A DNA stretch of 64,000 nt from assembly GCF_900199205.1 (NCBI RefSeq), contig NZ_OBMJ01000001.1, forward strand, positions 1,922,001-1,986,000, read 5' to 3'. How positions within the stretch are numbered: position 1 is the first letter of the stretch; every line of letters starts with the position of its first letter. Source of the DNA: Streptomyces sp. 1331.2 (GTDB lineage: Bacteria > Actinomycetota > Actinomycetes > Streptomycetales > Streptomycetaceae). A program made the position numbers and the translations under genes. Under the pieces are notes generated by a model, which was given only the letters and a program-made list of their open reading frames with translations, did no database searches and was not told where the DNA came from. Below are positions 1 through 8,349 of the stretch, in pieces.

Positions 1-1097
1 CGCTCGCGGTGCTCGTACGGGTGCAGCAGTTCGCCGGCCCGCAGCCAGGCCTGCCGGTGGCGGCGCAGGTCCTCGGCGAGGGTGCCGACCGGGAACGCGT
101 CCAGGACGGCGAGGAGTTCGCGGCGCAGCGGGCGGGGCAGGTTGCGCAGCCGTAGCCCGCGGGCGGTCTCGGGCAGCAGGTCGGGCTCGGCGCCGGACCA
201 CGCCCAGAGCAGCCGCAGCACGTCGGTGGCGGTGGTGAGGTGGGCGGCGAGCAGTGGGCGGGTGCGGTCGGCATCGCCGCGCAGCAGCGCGGCGAGCACG
301 GTGGCGCGGCTCTCCCGGACGGGGACCTCGGCGGGCAGCCAGCCGGCCGGGTCGGCGGGGGCGTGCTCGAGCAGCAGCGCGAGGTCCTCGCGGTCCTGCG
401 GGTTCAGCGGGGTGTGGCGGGCGAGCAGGGCGCCCAGTGCGGCGCCGGCGAGCTCGGTCGGGTCGTCGGCGCCGGCCAGGCGCAGCGGCCGCAGCGCGCT
501 GCCGGGCGGGAGGGTGCGGGCGGCGTGGCGGGCGGCCCGGGTGTCGGGGGAGAGGTAGGGCTTGGGTTCCAGCGGGGTGCGGCAGAGCGGGCAGCGGCGG
601 TCGTCGCCGTCCTCCAGCAGCATGTCCTGGTAGCACTCGCCGCAGATCAGGTGGGCGCACGGGGCCAGCGCGCCGATCCCGACCTCCAGGCTGCTGCGCT
701 CGCACAGGACGCAGATCTGGCCGGCCTGGCAGAGCAGGTAGCCGCGGATGGTCGCGGAGTAGGTGGCGTGCGCGTGCGAGGGGACGCCGTCGGGGAAGGT
801 GCGGAACAGCGGCTGGTGGCTGCGGTTGGCGCCGAGCTGCGCGTCGATCCGCAGCAGCAGTCGGGTGCCGGCCGCGGACAGGTCCAGCGGGCGCAGTCGG
901 CCGAGGGCGGCGCGCAGGCCGCGGGTCAGGACGTAGCCGCGCTGCACCAGGTCGGCCTCCAGGGCCACGAGCCCCTGGGCCGACCACGGAAGTGGTTCCC
1001 CGGGCGCGACGCCGGGCTCGACCCGGACCATTCCGTGACGGCGCAGCAGGTAGGCGTCCAGCCCGGTCTCGGGCTCCGCGACGCTCGGCTTCTTCAC
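1..1097 (-). CDS. RING-finger protein, MXAN_6230/SCO0854-like family (3' part outside window)
   Basis: This minus-strand gene reads in frame from a GTG at 1097 to the window edge without a stop, so only the first 365 codons are seen. GGGGGAAGAG lies just upstream of the GTG as ribosome binding site. Around residues 150-195 there is a C3HC4 RING pattern: CVLC, then a CAHLICGEC stretch, then CPLC, with classical spacing. The rest is Leu/Ala/Arg-rich and mostly alpha-helical in appearance. The layout and the LRNLPRPLRRELLAVL stretch match what I recall as the MXAN_6230/SCO0854 family of bacterial RING-domain proteins, whose function is unknown. RING domains bind two zinc ions and in eukaryotes often recruit E2 enzymes, but no ubiquitin-system partner is visible here. 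The family call rests on memory and the zinc pattern is seen directly. Confidence 0.8.
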   Translation of the reverse strand, partial: MKKPSVAEPETGLDAYLLRRHGMVRVEPGVAPGEPLPWSAQGLVALEADLVQRGYVLTRGLRAALGRLRPLDLSAAGTRLLLRIDAQLGANRSHQPLFRTFPDGVPSHAHATYSATIRGYLLCQAGQICVLCERSSLEVGIGALAPCAHLICGECYQDMLLEDGDDRRCPLCRTPLEPKPYLSPDTRAARHAARTLPPGSALRPLRLAGADDPTELAGAALGALLARHTPLNPQDREDLALLLEHAPADPAGWLPAEVPVRESRATVLAALLRGDADRTRPLLAAHLTTATDVLRLLWAWSGAEPDLLPETARGLRLRNLPRPLRRELLAVLDAFPVGTLAEDLRRHRQAWLRAGELLHPYEHRE

Positions 1098-1638
1098 AGC
1101 TCTTCCCCCGGCAGGTACGACGAAGCGGGGGCGGAGAGTGGGCGCACTCGGGTCATTTTGGAGATGAGTGAGAAGGAAGCACGCCGCGGAGCCGCCCCCG
1201 CGTCGATCACCCTAGCGAAGAGCGGCCCCGGCACCCGAACGGTTTTCCGCCCACAGCCCCCTTCCTACCGGCGAGTAGCTTCGCTACAGTGGCCGCACGC
1301 ACCACCGTCGGGCTTCGGGAGCCGCACCGACGGGGCTCGCGGTCGCCGTGTCTGCGGCGCTCGCGCGGTGCGTCTTCACCGGCCGGTGCCGCGACTCGCG
1401 GCGGGCCGGGTTCTCTTCCTCGTATCAGAGCCGCTTCCTTCACCTTCGAGCGCCTGAGCACCACGGCACACCCGCAGTTCGGCCGGAGCGGACCGGCCGC
1501 TGCCGGTGTGCCGGAACCCGTCATCTCCCCAGCCCCCGCGCGTGGACCCTCCTCCGGCGGCGGCCGCCCCCCGTCGTACGGGCGCAGCGGCCTGCCCGCC
1601 GGAGCACGCGCGGGCTCTCATGACTAGGAGTCAGGACA
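1098..1638. other. 541-bp intergenic region between divergent RING and hydroxyacyl-CoA dehydrogenase genes
   Basis: No convincing gene is seen here; the open frames crossing it are shadows. It must hold promoters for both flanking genes but no clear -35/-10 pair stands out. Two small inverted repeats are visible: GTAGC-TTC-GCTAC near 1275-1287 and CCGTCGG/CCGACGG at 1305-1333. The right end carries AGGAG (1626-1630) as ribosome binding site of the next gene. Confidence 0.6.
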
Positions 1639-3414
1639 ATGGAGCGTCCCTTCCCCACGGTCGCCGTCGTCGGCCTCGGCACGATGGGTGCCGGTGTCGC
1701 CGTGGCGGTCGCCAAGAGCGGTCGCCGGGTGATCGGCATCGAGGCCACCGAGGACTCGGCCGCCCGGGCGCTGGCCCGGATCGAGGAAGCCACCGCGCAC
1801 GCGGTCGACCGGGAGCGGATCACCGCCGAGGAGCGCACCGCGCTGCTCGCGCTGATCTCGGTCGGGCACGAGCTGACGGCCGCCGCCGAGGCGGACCTGG
1901 TGATCGAGGAGGTGCCCGAGCAGCTGGAGCTGAAGCGGGAGGTCTTCGCCGAGCTGGACCGGATCTGCCCGGAGGCCACCGTGCTGGCCACCGGCACCAC
2001 CGCGCTCTCGGTGACCCGGATCGCCGCCGCGACCGCCCGTCCGGAGCGCGTGCTCGGCCTGCACTTCTTCAACCCGGTGCACACCATGAAGCTGGTCGAG
2101 GTGGTCCGCACCGTGCTGACCTCCCCGCAGACCGCCGAGGACGCCGCCGCCTTCGCCCGGGACCTCGGCAAGGAGCCGGTGGCAGCCGGCGACCGCGCCG
2201 GCTTCGTGGTGAACGGCCTGCTGTTCGCCTACCTGAACCAGGCCGCGGCGATGTACGAGTCCAAGTACGCCTCGCGGGAGGACATCGATGCCGCGATGCG
2301 GCTCGGCTGCGGCCTGCCGATGGGCCCGCTGGCGCTGCTCGACCTGATCGGCATCGACACCGCCCGCACCGTCCTGGAGGCGATGTACGAGCAGTCCCGG
2401 GACCGTCTGCACGCCCCCGCCCCGATCCTCGGCCAGCTGGTCGCGGCCGGGCTGCTGGGCCGCAAGACCGGCCGCGGCTTCTACGCCTACGAGGCGCCGG
2501 GCTCCTCCAAGGCGGTGGACGCGGCCACCGGGCCGGCCCTGCCGAAGGTGCCGGGCCGCGAGGTCCGCACCGTCGGCGTCTGCGGCTCGGGCACGATGGC
2601 CACCGGCATCGCCGAGGTGTTCGCCAAGGCCGGGCACCCGGTGCTGCTGGCCGCCCGCAGCCAGGAGAAGGCCGACCGGGCCAAGGCGCAGCTGGCCAGG
2701 TCGCTGGAGCGCTCGGTCACCCGGGGCCGGATGTCCGCCGAGCAGCGGGACGCCGCGCTGGCGCTGGTCACCCCGGTCGGCCAGTACGCCGAGCTGGCCG
2801 AGGTCGACCTGGTGGTCGAGGCGGTGGCCGAGGACCTGGCGGTCAAGCGGGAACTGTTCGCCACCCTGGACAAGATCGTCAGGCCGGGCGCGGTGCTCGC
2901 CACCACCACGTCCTCGCTGCCGGTGATCAGCTGCGCGACCGCCACCTCGCGGCCGCAGGACGTGATCGGCATGCACTTCTTCAATCCGGCGCCGGCCATG
3001 AAGCTGGTCGAGGTGGTCTCCACCGTGCTGACCGCGCCGGAGGTCACCGCGACGGTGCTGGAGCTGACCGCCAAGGTCCGCAAGCACCCGGTGGAGTGCG
3101 GCGACCGGGCCGGCTTCATCGTCAACGCGCTGCTCTTCCCCTACCTGAACGACGCGGTGCGGATGCTGCAGGAGCACTACGCGACGGTGGACGACATCGA
3201 CACCGCGATGAAGCTCGGCTGCGGCTACCCGATGGGCCCGTTCGAGCTGCTGGACGTGGTCGGCCTGGACGTCTCGCTGACCATCGAGCAGGTGCTGCAC
3301 CAGGAGTTCCGCGAGCCCGGCCTGGCCGCCGCACCGCTGCTGGAGCACCTGGTCGCGGCGGGCTGCCTGGGCCGCAAGACCGGCCGCGGCTTCCGCGACC
3401 ACGCGCGCCGGTGA
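1639..3414 (+). CDS. Two-domain 3-hydroxyacyl-CoA (3-hydroxybutyryl-CoA) dehydrogenase
   Basis: NAD(P)-dependent oxidation or reduction of 3-hydroxyacyl-CoA, most likely interconverting acetoacetyl-CoA and 3-hydroxybutyryl-CoA ahead of the crotonyl-CoA step encoded nearby. The 591-aa protein is an internal duplication. Each half has a Rossmann glycine motif (GLGTMGAG near residue 12 and GSGTMATG near 315), a HFFNP motif followed by MKLVEVV, and a C-terminal helical domain ending in LGRKTGRGF. Single-domain bacterial enzymes are about 280-290 aa, so this is two fused copies. Both halves keep the His of HFFNP, so neither looks dead. The ATG at 1639 follows AGGAG by 8 nt. It heads the ethylmalonyl-CoA gene group, separated from ccr by the tetR gene. 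Confidence 0.9.
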   Translation: MERPFPTVAVVGLGTMGAGVAVAVAKSGRRVIGIEATEDSAARALARIEEATAHAVDRERITAEERTALLALISVGHELTAAAEADLVIEEVPEQLELKREVFAELDRICPEATVLATGTTALSVTRIAAATARPERVLGLHFFNPVHTMKLVEVVRTVLTSPQTAEDAAAFARDLGKEPVAAGDRAGFVVNGLLFAYLNQAAAMYESKYASREDIDAAMRLGCGLPMGPLALLDLIGIDTARTVLEAMYEQSRDRLHAPAPILGQLVAAGLLGRKTGRGFYAYEAPGSSKAVDAATGPALPKVPGREVRTVGVCGSGTMATGIAEVFAKAGHPVLLAARSQEKADRAKAQLARSLERSVTRGRMSAEQRDAALALVTPVGQYAELAEVDLVVEAVAEDLAVKRELFATLDKIVRPGAVLATTTSSLPVISCATATSRPQDVIGMHFFNPAPAMKLVEVVSTVLTAPEVTATVLELTAKVRKHPVECGDRAGFIVNALLFPYLNDAVRMLQEHYATVDDIDTAMKLGCGYPMGPFELLDVVGLDVSLTIEQVLHQEFREPGLAAAPLLEHLVAAGCLGRKTGRGFRDHARR

Positions 3415-3580
3415 CCACGCCCCAGCCCGGGGGCGGCACGGCGGCGCCCGGGGGCGCACCCTCCACACGCCCCGGCTGGAGCCCCGGGACGGTGTCCTCC
3501 CGCTGGCCGCGCCCGGCGGTGACCGGCCCGGTCGAGCCGGTGCGCCGGGGAAGGGCCGCAGCCGCTCCCCCGGGGCCGTG

Positions 3581-3596
3581 TAGCGTTCCGGACATG
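3581..3596 (+). promoter_or_regulatory. Leaderless -10 (TAGCGT) and ATG ahead of tetR
   Basis: TAGCGT at 3581-3586 is followed after 7 nt by ATG at 3594, the usual spacing of leaderless actinobacterial mRNAs. This ATG is not in frame with the clear TetR domain that begins at about 3698, which suggests a one-base indel (see findings). Confidence 0.5.
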
Positions 3597-3727
3597 GATC
3601 GGGTTCAGTCAGCCTCCCCGCAGCACCCCGCCGGTTCGCACGGCGCCGACCGGACGGCCCCCCGACCGGGGGCACCGGGCCGGAGGGCGGGCCGGGCAGC
3701 CGCCGGGCGGCGGCGCAGCGCCAGCAG

Positions 3728-4510
3728 ATGCGCCAGGACCTGGCCACGGCCGCGATGGAGCTGTTCGCCTCGCAGGGCTACGAGGAGACCACGGTCGACC
3801 AGATCGCGGCCGCCGCCGGGGTGGCCCGGCGCACCTTCTTCCGGTACTTCCGGTCGAAGGAGGAGGCGATCTTCCCGGACCACGACGACACCCTCGTCCG
3901 GGTGGCGGACCTGCTGGCCAGCGCCGAGCCGGAGGAGCACCCGCTGGACGTGGTCTGCCGCGGCATCAAGGAGGTGCTGCGGATGTACGCCTCCACCCCG
4001 GGGGTGTCGGTCGCGCGGTACCAGCTGATCCGCCAGGTCCCGGCGCTGCGCGAGCGGGAGATCGCCGTGGTGGCCCGCTACGAGCGGCTGTTCACCCGCT
4101 ACCTGCTGGGCCGGTTCGACACCGGGGAGTCCATCCCGTCTGGCTGGCAGCGCGGCGGCGAGGACGACTCGATGCTGGCCGAGGTCTCGGCGGCGGCGGT
4201 CGTCGCGGCGCACAACCACGTGCTGCGGCGCTGGCTGCGGGCCGGCGGCCGCGGGGACGTGGAGGAGCAGCTGGACCACTCCTTCGAGGTGATCCGGCGG
4301 ACCTTCTGGGGCTTCAGTGCGCCCGGTGCCAGACGCCGGGGATCCCTGGTGGCACCCGGTGCCAGTGGGGCTGCTGGGGACGTCCTGGCCGAGAGCGCAC
4401 TGAGTGCCAGTCCCGGAGGTGAGGTGCTCATCACAGTGGCCCGGACGGACGCCCCGCTGGAGGTCGTGGTGGACAGCATCCGGGCCGCGCTGAGCGGCGC
4501 CAGGGGCTGA
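3728..4510 (+). CDS. TetR family transcriptional regulator (start uncertain; possible upstream frameshift)
   Basis: DNA-binding repressor, probably of the ccr operon just downstream. The N-terminal helix-turn-helix is clear (TTVDQIAAAAGVARRTFFRYF, residues about 21-41), followed by a variable ligand domain. The C-terminus is unusual: a Gly/Ala/Ser-rich tail from about residue 200, encoded by DNA containing a palindrome also present in the ccr promoter. ATG 3728 is the only start in this frame after the stop at 3581. However, family-like sequence (SRRAAAQRQQ) continues in frame upstream of it, and the ATG has no good Shine-Dalgarno sequence. A leaderless ATG at 3594 in another frame looks like the true start, so one base may be missing between them. 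A 12-bp-stem hairpin at 4548-4575 follows the stop. Confidence 0.8.
   Translation: MRQDLATAAMELFASQGYEETTVDQIAAAAGVARRTFFRYFRSKEEAIFPDHDDTLVRVADLLASAEPEEHPLDVVCRGIKEVLRMYASTPGVSVARYQLIRQVPALREREIAVVARYERLFTRYLLGRFDTGESIPSGWQRGGEDDSMLAEVSAAAVVAAHNHVLRRWLRAGGRGDVEEQLDHSFEVIRRTFWGFSAPGARRRGSLVAPGASGAAGDVLAESALSASPGGEVLITVARTDAPLEVVVDSIRAALSGARG
4350..4364. repeat. Palindrome TGGCACCCGGTGCCA inside the tetR 3' coding region
   Basis: Perfect 15-bp palindrome (7-bp arms, central C) within the tetR coding sequence. Related copies occur in the ccr promoter at 4640-4653 and 4661-4677. It could be a secondary operator or a roadblock for autoregulation. Confidence 0.55.
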
Positions 4511-4547
4511 CCGGCCCGGTATTTACGCAGGTCAGAGCAGCATTGAG

Positions 4548-4575
4548 GGCCCGCGCCGATTCGTCGGCGCGGGCC
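4548..4575 (+). terminator. Hairpin terminator after tetR
   Basis: Perfect 12-bp stem GGCCCGCGCCGA/TCGGCGCGGGCC with a TTCG tetraloop, 37 bp after the tetR stop. The absence of a U-tract is normal for this group. Confidence 0.75.
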
Positions 4576-4639
4576 TTCCGCATGCTCACCGGGCGCGCGT
4601 CGAGCGCCGTTTCGGCCCGTTTCGGACCGTCGGAATTCC

Positions 4640-4683
4640 TGGCACCCGGTGTCTTTACGAGTGGCACAGGGTGCCACTACCTT
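4640..4683 (+). promoter_or_regulatory. ccr promoter with embedded TetR-type operator
   Basis: TTTACG (4654-4659) and TACCTT (4678-4683) form a -35/-10 pair with an 18-nt spacer. The spacer is filled by GTGGCAC-AGG-GTGCCAC (4661-4677), a 7-bp-arm inverted repeat. An imperfect copy, TGGCACCCGGTGTC, lies at 4640-4653. A repressor on 4661-4677 would block RNA polymerase; the adjacent TetR is the obvious candidate. Confidence 0.6.
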
Positions 4684-4925
4684 GTTACTCACCAGTCGCG
4701 GCGCCGCGGCTCCCCACCTCGGCGCGCCGTCGTCCGGCGTTCCCACACCCCGGGAACCGAGCCAGTAGCGGGCAGCGCCCGCAACGAGCAGAGCCAGCAC
4801 GGCCCGGTTCACCCCGGGCGCCCAGCCTGACCCCGCCCACCACCCACCTCAGCGAAGCCGGTGTCCGCTCCCGGCTCCCCCAGACGCCCTGTGACCCTCG
4901 CACAGGTACGCCTTCGGAGGCAGCC

Positions 4926-6263
4926 ATGCAGGAAATCCTCGACGCGATCCTCAGCGCCGACAGCACGTCGGCGGACTTCGCAGCCATCAAGCTCCCCGAG
5001 TCCTACCGGGCGGTCACGCTCCACAAGGACGAGGAGCAGATGTTCGCGGGCCTCGACAGCCGCGACAAGGACCCCCGCAAGTCCCTTCACCTCGACGAGG
5101 TCGCCCTCCCCGAGCTGGGCCCCGGCGAGGCCCTGGTCGCCGTCATGGCCAGCTCGGTGAACTACAACACCGTGTGGAGCTCGATCTTCGAGCCGGTCTC
5201 CACCTTCGGCTTCCTGGAGCGCTACGGCCGGCTGTCGCCGCTCACCAAGCGCCACGACCTGCCGTACCACGTGCTCGGTTCCGACCTCGCGGGCGTGGTG
5301 CTGCGCACCGGCCCCGGCGTGAACTCCTGGAAGCCGGGCCACGAGGTCGTCGCGCACTGCCTCTCGGTCGAGCTGGAGTCCCCGGACGGCCACAACGACA
5401 CGATGATGGACCCGGAGCAGCGCATCTGGGGCTTCGAGACCAACTTCGGCGGCCTGGCCCAGATCGCGCTGGTGAAGACCAACCAGCTGCTGCCCAAGCC
5501 CAAGCACCTCACCTGGGAGGAGGCCGCCTCCCCCGGCCTGGTCAACTCCACCGCCTACCGCCAGCTGGTCTCGCGCAACGGCGCCGGCATGAAGCAGGGG
5601 GACAACGTGCTGATCTGGGGCGCCAGCGGCGGCCTCGGCTCGTACGCCACCCAGTACGCGCTGGCCGGCGGCGCCACCCCGATCTGCGTGGTCTCCAACG
5701 ACCAGAAGGCCGAGATCTGCCGCGCCATGGGCGCCGAGGCGATCATCGACCGCTCCGCCGAGGGCTACAAGTTCTGGAAGGACGAGAACAACCAGGACCC
5801 GCGGGAGTGGAAGCGCCTGGGCTCGAAGATCCGCGAGTTCACCGGCGGCGAGGACGTGGACATCGTCTTCGAGCACCCGGGCCGGGAGACCTTCGGCGCC
5901 TCGGTGTACGTCACCCGCAAGGGCGGCACCATCGTCACCTGCGCCTCCACCTCCGGCTACATGCACCAGTACGACAACCGCTACCTGTGGATGTCGCTCA
6001 AGCGCATCGTCGGCTCGCACTTCGCCAACTACCGCGAGGCCTTCGAGGCCAACCGCCTGATCGCCAAGGGCAAGATCCACCCGACCCTGTCCAAGGTCTA
6101 CTCCCTGGAGGAGACCGGCCAGGCCGCCCTCGACGTGCACCACAACAAGCACCAGGGCAAGGTCGGCGTGCTCTGCCTGGCCCCCGAGGAGGGCCTGGGC
6201 GTGCGCGACGCCGAGTTCCGCGCCCGGCACATCGACGCCATCAATCGCTTCCGGAACGTCTGA
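4926..6263 (+). CDS. ccr: Crotonyl-CoA carboxylase/reductase
   Basis: NADPH-dependent reductive carboxylation of crotonyl-CoA to (2S)-ethylmalonyl-CoA, the committing step of the ethylmalonyl-CoA pathway and a source of polyketide extender units. It belongs to the medium-chain dehydrogenase superfamily, with nucleotide-binding GASGGLGSYATQ at residues about 232-243. Counting from ATG 4926, N81, F170, E171 and H365 are all present; these are the CO2-binding residues I recall from the Kitasatospora setae enzyme. The length of 445 aa also fits. An upstream in-frame extension to 4671 exists, but GGAGG at 4916-4920 with 5-nt spacing fixes the start at 4926. Its promoter carries a palindromic operator. 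meaA follows 12 nt after the stop. Confidence 0.96.
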   Translation: MQEILDAILSADSTSADFAAIKLPESYRAVTLHKDEEQMFAGLDSRDKDPRKSLHLDEVALPELGPGEALVAVMASSVNYNTVWSSIFEPVSTFGFLERYGRLSPLTKRHDLPYHVLGSDLAGVVLRTGPGVNSWKPGHEVVAHCLSVELESPDGHNDTMMDPEQRIWGFETNFGGLAQIALVKTNQLLPKPKHLTWEEAASPGLVNSTAYRQLVSRNGAGMKQGDNVLIWGASGGLGSYATQYALAGGATPICVVSNDQKAEICRAMGAEAIIDRSAEGYKFWKDENNQDPREWKRLGSKIREFTGGEDVDIVFEHPGRETFGASVYVTRKGGTIVTCASTSGYMHQYDNRYLWMSLKRIVGSHFANYREAFEANRLIAKGKIHPTLSKVYSLEETGQAALDVHHNKHQGKVGVLCLAPEEGLGVRDAEFRARHIDAINRFRNV

Positions 6264-6275
6264 GGACGCCCCCCG

Positions 6276-8306
6276 ATGACCGAGCCTCAGAAGCGCGACC
6301 GCCCCTGGCTGATGCGCACCTACGCCGGGCACTCCACCGCGAGCGACTCCAACGCGCTCTACCGGCGGAACCTGGCGAAGGGCCAGACCGGCCTGTCCGT
6401 CGCCTTCGACCTGCCGACCCAGACCGGCTACGACTCCGACCACGTCCTCGCCCGCGGCGAGGTGGGCCGGGTCGGCGTCCCGGTCGGCCACGTCGGCGAC
6501 ATGCGCGCCCTGTTCGACGGCATCCCGCTCGAACAGACCAACACCTCCATGACGATCAACGCCACCGCGATGTGGCTGCTGGCGCTCTACCAGGTGGTCG
6601 CCGAGGAGCAGGGCGCCGACATCGCCAAGCTCACCGGCACCACCCAGAACGACATCGTCAAGGAGTACCTGTCGCGCGGGACGCACGTCTTCCCGCCCGG
6701 CCCGTCGGTGCGGCTGATCACCGACATGATCGCCTACACGGTCGGCAACATCCCCAAGTGGAACCCGATCAACATCTGCAGCTACCACCTGCAGGAGGCC
6801 GGGGCCACCCCCGTCCAGGAGATCGCGTACGCGATGTGCACCGCCATCTCGGTGCTCGACGCCGTCCGCGACTCCGGGCAGGTGCCGGCCGAGCGGATGG
6901 GCGAGGTCGTCGCCCGGATCTCCTTCTTCGTGAACGCCGGCGTGCGCTTCGTCGAGGAGATGTGCAAGATGCGCGCCTTCGCCCGGCTCTGGGAGAAGGT
7001 CACCCTGGAGCGTTACGGCGTCGCCGACCCCAAGCAGCGCCGCTTCCGCTACGGCGTCCAGGTCAACTCCCTCGGCCTGACCGAGGCGCAGCCGGAGAAC
7101 AACGTCCAGCGGATCGTCCTGGAGATGCTGGCCGTCACCCTCTCCAAGGACGCCCGCGCCCGGGCCGTCCAGCTGCCCGCCTGGAACGAGGCGCTCGGCC
7201 TGCCGCGGCCGTGGGACCAGCAGTGGTCGCTGCGGATCCAGCAGGTGCTGGCGTACGAGTCGGACCTGCTGGAGTACGGCGACATCTTCAACGGCTCCGA
7301 GGTGATCGAGGCCAAGACCGCCGCGCTGCTGGCCGGCGCGGAGGCGGAGATCGCCAAGGTGCTGGAGATGGGCGGGGTCATCCCGGCCGTCGAGTCCGGC
7401 TACCTGAAGTCCAACCTGGTCTCCTCGCACGCCGCCCGCCGGGCCCGGATCGAGTCCGGCGAGGACAAGATCGTCGGGGTCAACTGCTTCGACACCACCG
7501 AGCCCAGCCCGCTCACCGCCGACCTCGACACCGCGATCATGGTCGTCGACCCGGCCTCCGAGCAGTCCGTGCTCGCCGCCCTGGAGGCCTGGCGCGGCCG
7601 GCGCGACGAGGCCGCCGCCCAGGAGGCGCTGGCCGGGCTCAAGGCCGTCGCCGCCACCGAGGCCAACCTGATGCCGGCCACCCTCGCCTGCGCCCGGGCC
7701 GGTGTCACCACCGGCGAGTGGTCCTTCGCCCTGCGCGAGGTCTTCGGCGAGTACCGCGCCCCCACCGGCGTCGGCGGCGCGCCCGTCGCCGTCGCCGCGG
7801 AGCCCGGCGGCGAGCTGGAGCAGGTCCGCGCCGCGGTCGCCGCGACCGCCGCGGAGCTGGGCGCCGGCAAGCTGCGCCTGCTGGTCGGCAAGCCCGGCCT
7901 GGACGGGCACTCCAACGGCGCCGAGCAGATCGCCGTACGGGCCCGGGACGCCGGGTTCGAGGTGGTCTACCAGGGCATCCGGCTGACCCCGGAGCAGATC
8001 GTCTCCGCCGCCGTCGCGGAGGACGTGCACTGCGTGGGCCTGTCGATCCTCTCCGGCGCGCACTGCGAGCTGGTGCCCGACGTCCTCAAGCGGCTGGACC
8101 GCGCCGGGGTGCAGGATGTCCCGGTGATCGTGGGTGGCATCATCCCGGCAGCGGACGGCGAGGCCCTCAAGGCCGCCGGCGTCGCCGCCGTGTTCACCCC
8201 GAAGGACTTCGGCATCACCACCATCATCGGCCGGATCGTGGACGAGATCCGGCTGGCCAACAAGCTCCAGCCGTGGACGCCCGCACCGACCGCGGCCACG
8301 AACTGA
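6276..8306 (+). CDS. meaA: Ethylmalonyl-CoA mutase (B12-dependent)
   Basis: Adenosylcobalamin-dependent rearrangement of (2R)-ethylmalonyl-CoA to (2S)-methylsuccinyl-CoA. The 676-aa protein has an N-terminal methylmalonyl-CoA-mutase-like barrel (residues about 10-500; starting RPWLMRTYAGHSTA) and a C-terminal B12-binding domain (about 540-665). That domain has the base-off signature GLDGHSNGAEQ (the DxHxxG His) and later GLSILSGAH and VGGIIP. It is a single-subunit enzyme, unlike heterodimeric mutases. It starts 12 nt after ccr and is clearly in one operon with it. The cobalamin operon at 17 kb supplies its cofactor. Confidence 0.95.
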   Translation: MTEPQKRDRPWLMRTYAGHSTASDSNALYRRNLAKGQTGLSVAFDLPTQTGYDSDHVLARGEVGRVGVPVGHVGDMRALFDGIPLEQTNTSMTINATAMWLLALYQVVAEEQGADIAKLTGTTQNDIVKEYLSRGTHVFPPGPSVRLITDMIAYTVGNIPKWNPINICSYHLQEAGATPVQEIAYAMCTAISVLDAVRDSGQVPAERMGEVVARISFFVNAGVRFVEEMCKMRAFARLWEKVTLERYGVADPKQRRFRYGVQVNSLGLTEAQPENNVQRIVLEMLAVTLSKDARARAVQLPAWNEALGLPRPWDQQWSLRIQQVLAYESDLLEYGDIFNGSEVIEAKTAALLAGAEAEIAKVLEMGGVIPAVESGYLKSNLVSSHAARRARIESGEDKIVGVNCFDTTEPSPLTADLDTAIMVVDPASEQSVLAALEAWRGRRDEAAAQEALAGLKAVAATEANLMPATLACARAGVTTGEWSFALREVFGEYRAPTGVGGAPVAVAAEPGGELEQVRAAVAATAAELGAGKLRLLVGKPGLDGHSNGAEQIAVRARDAGFEVVYQGIRLTPEQIVSAAVAEDVHCVGLSILSGAHCELVPDVLKRLDRAGVQDVPVIVGGIIPAADGEALKAAGVAAVFTPKDFGITTIIGRIVDEIRLANKLQPWTPAPTAATN

Positions 8307-8349
8307 CCAGCTGACCAGCTGACCACTGGGAAGGAACCGAACCACCCTC

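Noticed and set aside
82..1457. Plus-strand frames over the first 1.4 kb
   Set aside because: They are antisense to the RING protein, whose zinc motif and codon pattern are clear.
1506..4028. 840-codon plus-strand frame across the hydroxyacyl-CoA dehydrogenase gene
   Set aside because: An Arg/Gly/Pro-rich shadow of the dehydrogenase. Only its last part from 3594 may contain the true tetR N-terminus.
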